This document shows, one piece after another, positions 46,629-55,000 of a stretch of DNA of 55,000 nucleotides; positions within the stretch are counted from its first letter, which is position 1, and each line of letters starts with the position of its first letter. Under the pieces are notes generated by a model, which saw nothing but the letters and a program-made list of their open reading frames with translations, was not told where the DNA came from and did no database searches. The stretch lies in contig NC_092576.1 in assembly GCF_037975245.1 (NCBI RefSeq), forward strand, positions 10,588,611 to 10,643,610, written 5' to 3'. Origin of the DNA: Apostichopus japonicus. Lineage: Eukaryota > Echinodermata > Holothuroidea > Aspidochirotida > Stichopodidae. The position numbers and the translations under genes were made by a program.

Positions 46629-48044
46629 CATCAACTGAATACTAATTAAACGAGAACACGGGGAGAGAAAATTAAACGAAATACACGTATATACATGTGT
46701 GTCTTGTTGTACTGCACGTGTCTTCTTAAAATGCCGAGGGAGAGAGTTGATATCAAACAAATTAATTTGAGGATAAAAGGCTGTAAGAGTGAAGAGTATT
46801 TGCTAATACGCAGCACTTGTGCACATGTAATCCGTAAATAAGCTTTGAAAAATCTCGCACAGAAGCAGGGATTGCAGATTTGCAAAGCAAACTTTCTTTT
46901 GACCGTATGAAAGTTAAACATATTTTAAGCATCCTGGTGACAGCTTTTGTTTAGTCCTTTGCATCATTTTCAAAATAACTACATTTGAAGTTGACATGTT
47001 TTGTACGAAAAGGAAACTTGAAGCAAACATGCAGATGTGATGTCATAGATACAGTCTGTGTGATTTGTTCAATTGTAGACTTCATCCAACACTCTTCTTC
47101 AAAATTGGGAATACACTTCATTATTCGGTTATTAATAACTTTGCTTAACCTAAAACAAAGTTGAAGCTCTATCCAATCCAAATCTCTGAATTTCATCATC
47201 ATGAATTTCAAAATAGAAAATGCCCCAATTTTACAAAGTTATAATAAATACAGTGCATATATCTTCTCAACGGTGAATTGACAATCTAGCTGACTCAATA
47301 TGAACACATGAATGCAAATTGTATCGAATCTCCTACTCGAGAATACCTTCGTAGTCTAAACACTCTCATACTCGGGTTCTAAACCCAAGATCGCACGGGG
47401 ATATAAGAGACCCGATATAAACTGCATTACAACCTGTATCGTCCAGACGATAATGAGATTAAATATAGGGGGAGTCATACACGATGCAATTAGATGTATA
47501 TACGTTGCCGAAAATGTAATCTTATATTGTCATTATCAGTACATTCGAGCTAATTAACTTCATTGAATCACGCAATTATGTATGACCAAATTATACACCG
47601 CAATAGTGTTGCCGGCTAGTCTGGGAAGTAACAACGTTTGGCGTTGTTTCCTTAATTATGTTGCAATTTCCATCTTCGTGGAAACTTGATGCCTTTTAAA
47701 TTGCCTTTGTCGCCCTCTCTTTCACCATGTCATATAACAACATGAGAGAAAAAGACGTTGATATGAATGCAAAACTAAAGTAGCCCGTAGTAACAATTAG
47801 CTACCTTACAAATGTTAAAATGAACTATTGTTTGTATAATTCAAATAAACTATGACAATGGTTGTAGCACAAGTGAAGGGACTCGCACGAACAAGGAAGA
47901 GGACAAGATGAGTAAGGTGGTCGATTAGAATCGGTTACAGCAATAAGGGCGACTATAGATATTAGAGTTACTATCGATTTATTAACCGAGGGGATAGAAC
48001 CTCTGAAATATTTGAAATAAATTAGATATTAGAACCGGTTTAGA
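46629..48044. other. Intergenic DNA, no supported gene
   Basis: ORFs on the minus strand at 46646-46921 and 46951-47211 lack recognisable motifs and splice context. Nothing else stands out. Confidence 0.4.
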
Positions 48045-49032
48045 AAAAAATGTACAACACCTGATATCACTGCTAATCGATAACGTCTCCTACGCCGTCA
48101 AGCTAGAGGGCAAGCTCGGACTTCCTTTTAACACTAACATTGGTTCACCACATGGAGACAGTGCAAGCGCACTATTTTTTATAAATTATCTAGCCAACTC
48201 TTTGAAATCAGATGATAATGATATCGATGCAGTTATCCTGCCATCCTTAGTTAGCTGATCATGATTACAGCACAACCACTAATTCTATCTTCACAGTTAG
48301 CTGATGATATCTCTTGGGCATCAACTGGTCAGCATATACTGCAAGATATTGAAAACGAGTCTCTAATAAACTGGCAGTAAGGAATCTGAAAATCAACTGC
48401 ACAAAAACTGAGAAATTTTCAATCACAAGAAAAGGAAATGACAGTTGGAAGAAGTGTAATTATGTTGGAAGCTTGCTGGGGACCGAAGAAGATATTAACC
48501 GAAGAACTGGTATAACCAACGGTGCTTTCAACACACTGTCAAGTATTTTCAAAAGCAAAAACATAAGCCGAAACATTAAGCTTAGGATTTTTCAGGCTTT
48601 ATTAAAGAGTTTTTTTTTTGTACAATTGCGAACTGTGGGGCCCAACGAAGGATCTTGATCGCAAAATTGACACTTTTTAAAGGAGACTACTTCGTAATAT
48701 TCTCAACATTAGATGGACCAATAACAATTGGTTATCAAACAATGAGTTTTACAATGAAACCAACCAACACCTTGGTCATACATAGTCGCACATAGAAGAT
48801 TGAGATTTTTCTGTCATGTAGCAAGACTCCAGGAGGACGCTCCAGCAAAGTTTGCTTTAAGAGAAGCATTGAGACATACTGCTAAACCAGTAGGAAGGGG
48901 CGTGACTACCTTGCTTGGAAAATAAAGTCGCAATTTAAGGATGTTAACATTAACAACTTCAAGGAAGCAATCAACCTTGCGCAAGATCGTGATACGTGGC
49001 GGAGGTTAATCGCTGAGCATGTCGGATAGACG
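48045..49032 (+). pseudogene. LINE reverse transcriptase remnant
   Basis: A 5'-truncated, heavily mutated LINE ORF2 on the + strand. Landmarks in order are LEGKLGLPFNTNIGSPHGDS (RT motif), LADDISWAS (the catalytic ADD motif near 48300), NYVGSLLGTEEDINRR, FKSKNISRNIKLRIFQALLK, LYNCELWGP, RFFCHVARLQEDAPAKF and FKEAINLAQDRDTWRRLIAE. Several stops and frameshifts separate them. It ends in a short (ACT)n run (49040-49055), typical of such 3' ends. Confidence 0.85.
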
Positions 49033-49055
49033 AGACTCAACTTACTACTACTACT

Positions 49056-49726
49056 AACTATCATTGAGGAAACTCTAACTATATCAACGAGTTGTACAAT
49101 AATACAAATTGATAATTAAAGATTGAGCACATATACTTGTAGCAAATGAGTTTAAATATGTAGAGCCGTGATAAAACACCTGATTTTGACTTACTGATGT
49201 TCAGATTTATTTTGTTCGTTTCTGTGCCGATGTCCTGTTTGACTCGACTGTATTTTTTTAGTAGAGATGTTTTGATTGGCGAGCGCGGCTACCTAGCCCG
49301 GGTTTCCAATGCGGCTTCCCGCCTTCATATCTATCTTGGTCACAAACCCGCGCTACCGTCATTTCCTGGAAGTCTCCCCTTTCAGAAACTGGCGCGCTCA
49401 TAGAAGAAGGAGAAACACGTGCATGTTTGGGCACTCCGAATTGAGACGTCGATGCGTCAACACGTATTTGTATAGAGTAGTCTACCGCCCTACGTAGGCC
49501 TGCTCTGTAAGGGGTTAGCTTTTTTACCTCAGTTGTGACTCAGGGAGCGCTGAATTCTAGGAGTACGGATACACCGGGGTTTGGCAGTATTGTTGGATTT
49601 GGCAATTTTGGGACCGGGATTTTGGACCCAAGGGCGAGTCCAGGGAGTCGGAGAATCTGAGAGGCAGGCCTAAGTAGGGGAAACGGGAGGCATTTCGTTT
49701 TACCGTGTCAAAAGGAGGTTATCTGC

Positions 49727-49781
<55 letters not shown>

Positions 49782-50583
49782 ATGTTAATTGATGATACAA
49801 TACGGTAATCAAGTGTAATTGTATGATCTCATGAAGTCGTTTATACCCATGCACCATTAAAAACAGTTTATTATTAATTAACGTTCTGCAATTTAAGTAC
49901 ATTTTCACGGTTATGATACGACCAATGGTCATTGTTAATTCAACGTATTATGGTAATGTTACTTCCATAACGTCATGTTATTAACGGAACGGGCCTTGAA
50001 CGTAAATGAATGATGAATGTCAACGTTATTTTAGCCACCAAAAATTACCATAATGCACAAACGGCGTGCCAAAGTAATATGACGTTAAAATGTCGCCTTT
50101 ACATTTCTTTCTTTCTTTACCTGTTACAGACCTAGATACACATTTCCATGACAAATGTATGTACCATATAGCTGGCCATATCTTGCATTCATGGGCGTCG
50201 AAGGTCCGGCCTCAGCGACAATTATGTTATACAATATGATAATGATATACATCATTCTTTTCCCGTATTACCCGTTCCCCCTAATTGACCTCAGGCCCCG
50301 AATTGTACCTCCTTGACCCTCTCTCGCTCTTATACCCCTCATCAGGCATAATTACATACATAATACGGCACGATTTATTGACATTCTCATGAATCTCATT
50401 ATGCTATGGAATCCGCTTTAGGAGGACATCCGAACACGACACGGGTGGAAATAGGAATTTGAGAAGGATTGTATGGCTACGAACACAGCCCATTTGTAAA
50501 CGATTTGTGTGCTTGTGTTTCAAAAAGTAAAAGAGATTCTATTATATGTGTTTCGTAGAACAAACAGCATATATATACCTTTT
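49056..50583. other. Intergenic DNA with a GC-rich block
   Basis: 49260-49700 is clearly richer in GC and CpG than its surroundings and could be a promoter or first exon, or part of an unknown repeat. The ORFs at 49197 and 49309 are not recognisable. A (TA)n(TG)n microsatellite is at 49730-49780. Nothing else is supported. Confidence 0.4.
49730..49780. repeat. (TA)n(TG)n microsatellite
   Basis: About 34 bp of TA followed by 17 bp of TG. Confidence 0.95.
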
Positions 50584-50744
50584 CAAGAAAAAGTCGCCCT
50601 GGAAAGAACCTGGGCACGAAAACGATACTACCGAACGACTGGTCCGCTCTCAACCCCAGTCCCCTTGCATCGAGATTGAGACTGTGTGATCATCGCCAGG
50701 TGTGCGTCACCATTCCTTTCGAAAGGGAACAGATACTACACATG
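50584..50744 (+). mobile_element. SINE body fragment
   Basis: Matches 33277-33435 of the tRNA/U2 SINE (AAGTCGCCCTGGAAAGAACC, TGTGTGATCATCG, AACAGATACTACACATG). It lacks the tRNA-like head and the last ~28 bp that match the U2 5' end. Confidence 0.8.
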
Positions 50745-52925
50745 TATACGCTAGTCATTCATTCAGTGTTAGTTCAGCATAACACGAAGTTGATCAGTTC
50801 CATCCTGTCTTCGACTGCTGTAAGTTGTAACTTAACTACACAGTACAGTGACGTCTAGATCAGAGACTGTTTACAGATCTGCCATTAATTAAACCACAGG
50901 TAAGCTATAAGTAAAAGCTGTTTTTTTATTCTCGGACATTTTGAGAAAGCTTTTAATTTGGGCTGCTTTCTGAAATTGTATATTTTCTAATACTAGGCCT
51001 ACCCTTGGTTTGGGTGCAAGATGCCTGATTAACACGTCACTGAAGTTTTTGTTTTGCACTAAAGATTGAACTTTTAATAAAACACTGTCCATGATGTGGG
51101 ATACAATTTTTGTATCATGAAATAGAGTGCTGCAATTATTGTGCTATACTATAAAACTATATCAAATTCTGTAACATTTGACGAATTTAGGAGCACGAAA
51201 GTCAATTTCTAACCCAGGAAAATCTGGATTTACTAAAACGGGTTCGATTCCTTTTAAACATCTGAGAGGAGCAAGGACACACCGTCAGAAGAAGAAAAAC
51301 ACATATACATTCCTCCCCTTCCCCTCCCTCCCCTCGTGTGTCCGTCGCATGGAGGATGCTACTTAGGCCTATTTGCAAAGATAGCCAGACAGACTCATTT
51401 ACGAGTTAGACATGTTTATTATCGGCTTAGTTAGAGACCACTCATTCTCTTTACATTGATAATAAAGGGTGAACATTACTTAAAAGTTTACCAATGGTCT
51501 AATATACTATACGTTTCCATCTCCCTCCCCGTGTCCTTATCGTGTTATAGGGGAAGCAGACAGATGTTGTGATCCTTTACGCACCGTAATCCCTCGTCAA
51601 TTTACTCCACTAAGTAACATTTTTAACGGTCTGTCTACCTGCCCTCCACAGGACGGACTTTGCTACAATTTTGTCAATGCAATCGCGAACTGTTTCAGAG
51701 AAAAGACTTTTGAAATATGGTACCGCTCATTGCAATATATTGGTCTCTCTAATCGAGTCGGGACTTGAAATAAGATACAAATTCTTGCACTTCCTGTTAT
51801 TGCTAGCGGATGTAGGCTACGTGGCCATAGCGTATACGGTATCTTTTCATTATATTGCCATACGTAGTCTACGTATGTATACATGTTATTGTGTGTAGGA
51901 TATCCAGGTTCATGACGTGCACCTCAATAAGGAGAACAGGAGTTCATATGCAACTAACTAACTGGAAATAAGGAACTAACCAGATACGGTAATATATTCA
52001 AGACTTTGCTATTATCTTTATTTATTTTAGTAGTGAATTCGGCATGCCCGCAGCCTGGTCGGGGAACGAGGGGGGTGCCTGCATCTGCTGCACCATCAAT
52101 TGTTCAAGAAACATGTATATTGTGCCCCTCCTTAAATTGTTGGGGCTCGGGGAGGCTCAGGACCGCATGCACCATATTTTTTTTCTTATGGGAAAGGGGG
52201 AGGAGGAAGGAATAAGATGTATCGTCGTTGGGAGGGTTCTAAGGTACGGGGTTGCTCCTTGCCCTTTGGGAAAATGTTTCTAAAGTAAATTTGCTTAGAT
52301 ACATGATGGTGCTATGGGGGGTGAACATCCCTTATTATTAGAGGGCTAAAGCTGGGCTGCCTAAATTCCACTCGTCACCACGTTGTTCAGTCATATTCCC
52401 TTTAATATAACTAATTGGGTCAGTAGAACGATTCCAGCATAACTGTCAATGGTATCGCATCTAGTTTATTCCAGTCAGTGAGTGGGAGGTGTAAAAGGGT
52501 AAGAAGACTCGCGCAAAAAGAAACGTCTAATTTCGGTAATCTGACCTAGTTTCGAATGAGGTGTAACAGAAGTGTTAGACACCACCATCAATACCAGAAA
52601 ATACACACACAGCTTGCTACCGTCGGTAATTAGACACTAGTGTACAGTCAGTACATACAGCTGCGGTCAATATCCACATCACAGTGTACAAACGATACAG
52701 CGATGGACATTTCAGGTCCAGCTAAAGATAACAAGGTATCACGTTTCATTGCTGTCTGCATTTTGTAGCGACAAGAGGAAAACTTCACTTGCAAGCAACG
52801 GAAAGTTAACTTTTTAAAGATAGCGGCACTCTTTTGGGGCGAGTCTTCAATGCCTTTAACTGAAAAATTTCATTTCAATATATAATATGTATAATAAGAC
52901 GATAAACTCAGTTGGCTGAACTTAG

Positions 52926-52969
<44 letters not shown>

Positions 52970-53722
52970 CAAGTTTTGTTAAGTTCTTGAAACAATATGT
53001 TATATTGACTGTCATTAGAAGTTCATCTAAATTGAGTAGAACGAGATAACCTAACCACCTGTTGTCACTTTTTGCTATGGGGGTTCCCAATACTCTATCT
53101 TTTGGGTAGGAAAAACGAAAAGAGAATGCATTGAGTAGATCCAAAGGCAGGAGTAGCTTCAACAAGTGTTTTTCACTTATCATAACTTGAAATATCTAGT
53201 GGTCCTTTTCAAGTGTTATCGTGACGAAAACAAATGATTTAGTGACAAGAAATTATTAAAATTTATTGACATTAGAAATAAACTCAGCTGAATTTGAAAC
53301 AGTTGTAGAAAGTTAGATCGACATTCTTACGTTATCAAAACACGTTGGGCTTAGCTTCGATACTTTTACTGTGAAAAAAATGTAACATTCATGAAAGCGC
53401 AAGAAAGACTTGAAATGATGCATTCTAGGGTATATTAAGGCTTACAAAATTATGTCTCTTATGAAATCTGCTCGAACGATTGTGCTATTTAACTACTTTT
53501 CATGTTTTGTGTGTGGTCGAAAAGGGGATTGTTTACATCTTTACACAATACGCGACTGAGCTTATATCCCCCCGATAATTATGACAATTTATTGATGATA
53601 ATTCTGAAAAAAAATATATGATGGGTTCAGCTAATGGTACAGTCTTCATATCTGTATGTAAGCAGTTCGCGTGATTCGACAGCAACGACCTTTACAAATA
53701 TCAACTACAAAACAGTCTATTC
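50745..53722. other. Intergenic DNA, no supported gene
   Basis: Several 60-80-codon ORFs overlap on both strands (50889-51092, 51663-51898, 52006-52283) without recognisable features. A short open frame from ATG at 52702 followed by AAG|GTATCA could be a first coding exon but is very short. A (TA)n tract is at 52928-52967. Confidence 0.4.
52928..52967. repeat. (TA)n microsatellite
   Basis: About 40 bp of TA. Confidence 0.95.
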
Positions 53723-54079
53723 GTGGGGGGAATGGAATCTTTGTTTTTGATTTTTGTCAAACACATAAAACACAGTCCTATAAAGCCAGGACTTACAGGG
53801 CATTTGAATATTTGTTCTAGATTGTCTGCTCGATCAAACGTTAATAATTACAAGCTCTATAACCAGTCCTTTTATCTGATTACACTCCAGGTACCGATGG
53901 TCGGGGAGCGTCATTTATTTAGACATTTATATACAAAGGTGTTGTATGCTAGACTAACAATGATGCATATTAGCTATAGGTGTAGCTTGTACCATGCATG
54001 GCAGCGTTACCTGCTTAGAAAACAAACAGGGACGGCCGAGGTGGTGATTGAACATGGCATAACTTTAATAGAATTCTAA
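53723..54079 (+). other. ORF of 118 codons, unknown
   Basis: The longest otherwise unexplained ORF in the right third. Its second half follows a possible acceptor (TTACACTCCAG at 53881-53891) and reads PMVGERHLFRHLYTKVLYAR and onward to a stop at 54077. No family recognised. It may be a terminal exon or chance. Confidence 0.2.
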
Positions 54080-54557
54080 GCTTGTTAGCAAGACATTGTT
54101 TACACAATTCACTGAAAGTCCCATTTTTTGTTGGTCCGAATTGAATTGCGTGTCACTTATAACTTGTTAGGAGAGATATGAAAATCAGATATACTTTTTC
54201 CACACATATTAGTTTGTGCTTTTGAGGTACGACTCTGTACCAAATGTCCGAAGAGATATAACAGACGAAAAACATAGTTAATCTATGCAAAATTAAAATA
54301 TATCCAGATCTTACTATTTCTACCAATCGATTTGTGTTTGAAGAAAGATACACTTATTACAATTTCTCAAAAAGCATAACGGTAGTAACATATGTTTCAG
54401 GAGACTATTGAAGAAAATAGGCCCAACCGCTTAAGTGGATGTGTTGACAATAAATTTGGACACACATACCCACATACACCCCAACGCGCACATGGACACG
54501 ATTTGGCCCTCCGTCAGTCATGGACTCCCCCCCCCCCCCTCTTCGGGAAAATATCTA

Positions 54558-54700
54558 TTACCATGGCAACTGTTGCCATGGCAACTGAAATAGCTGTATA
54601 TGACACAACTAGCAAAGGAACTACAATATCCCGTCCATCCAATGGGAGCGATGAGATAATAATCGATTTGGAAATAGAACTGCAAACGAATTTTAGTTAA
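54558..54700 (+). other. Possible terminal exon, unknown
   Basis: An open frame to TAA at 54698 reading MATVAMATEIAVYDTTSKGT and an acidic tail (DEIIIDLEIELQTNFS). Composition is protein-like, but no family is recognised, and the upstream part of the ORF crosses a poly-C run (54528). Confidence 0.2.
54572..54585. promoter_or_regulatory. RFX-type X-box palindrome
   Basis: GTTGCCATGGCAAC is a perfect 14-bp palindrome matching the X-box bound by RFX transcription factors. A half site (CCATGGCAAC) lies 11 bp upstream. Confidence 0.5.
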
Positions 54701-55000
54701 CTAATTAAGTAGTCACACAGATACAGACTTAGGATGATATATATTGTGAGATTTAAGTCATTTACAACACTTAGATATACATAGCATAAACTAATACCTT
54801 AGGTGACAACCGGGCGGTCGAAAACGTAACGCTATGCCTACAAGCCACATTCGACTAGTATCCTGGTTAACGCGTGTGTCGATAACACACCTTATAAGTA
54901 TAAGGTCGACTACTCATCGGTAAAATAAGATACCGTATAGTGCAATTTAGGCAACATATCACAGCACTGCACATCACATATCATGTCATGTCATATCACA
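54701..55000. other. Right edge, nothing recognised
   Basis: No ORF, repeat or motif that I can support, apart from CATATCA/CATGTCA simple repeats in the last 40 bases. Confidence 0.4.

Noticed and set aside
46646-47211. Two minus-strand ORFs of 86 and 91 codons
   Set aside because: No motifs and no splice context. Lengths are unsurprising over 55 kb.
51225-51260. B-box-like GGTTCGATTCC as a second tRNA or SINE
   Set aside because: No matching A box, acceptor stem or SINE body around it.

Overview
This is a eukaryotic, AT-rich, intron-containing genomic window, most likely from a marine invertebrate. An echinoderm, perhaps a sea cucumber, is my best guess from gene style and repeat content, but nothing in the window fixes the species. 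About 10% looks protein coding. The rest is duplicated flanking DNA, transposons and satellites.

The backbone is a tandem family of three paralogous genes on the + strand. Copy A is cut by the left edge (1-983). Copy B spans 11002-14223 and copy C spans 35951-38850. B and C are complete two-exon genes of the same predicted length (583 aa). Exon 1 encodes a death effector domain (DED). Exon 2 encodes a B-box zinc finger, a long coiled coil and a C-terminal domain that looks like a beta-propeller. They are TRIM-like proteins in which a DED stands where the RING would be, which suggests an innate-immune or cell-death adaptor. Each copy carries a homologous 3' flank of about 2.5-3.5 kb, and B and C also share about 820 bp of 5' flank.

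Insertions date the duplications. A 0.52-kb hAT-type MITE with an 8-bp target duplication sits in the flanks of A and B, and C keeps the empty site. The flank of B is split by a 15.4-kb insertion (about 16796-32223) whose two ends are dense arrays of CCGACTA/TAGTCGG motifs. It carries a minus-strand spliced gene of the SAMD3-like family (18908-21054). It also holds a nested 8.5-kb inverted-repeat element (22273-30775) dominated by a 43-bp minisatellite. Smaller insertions are nested inside that.

Between B and C (33094-35129) lie a TA microsatellite, a SINE with a tRNA-like head and a piece of antisense U2 snRNA, and two 5'-truncated Penelope-like retroelements that converge on a 277-bp TA tract. 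Downstream of C are a GATATC-rich inverted-repeat element (41222-42037), a 4.36-kb inverted-repeat element carrying a decayed SAM-domain SAMD3-like gene (42275-46628), a dead LINE (48045-49032) and a second SINE fragment (50584-50744). From 50.7 kb to the right edge I see no gene I can recognise, only weak ORFs and one RFX-type X-box palindrome.
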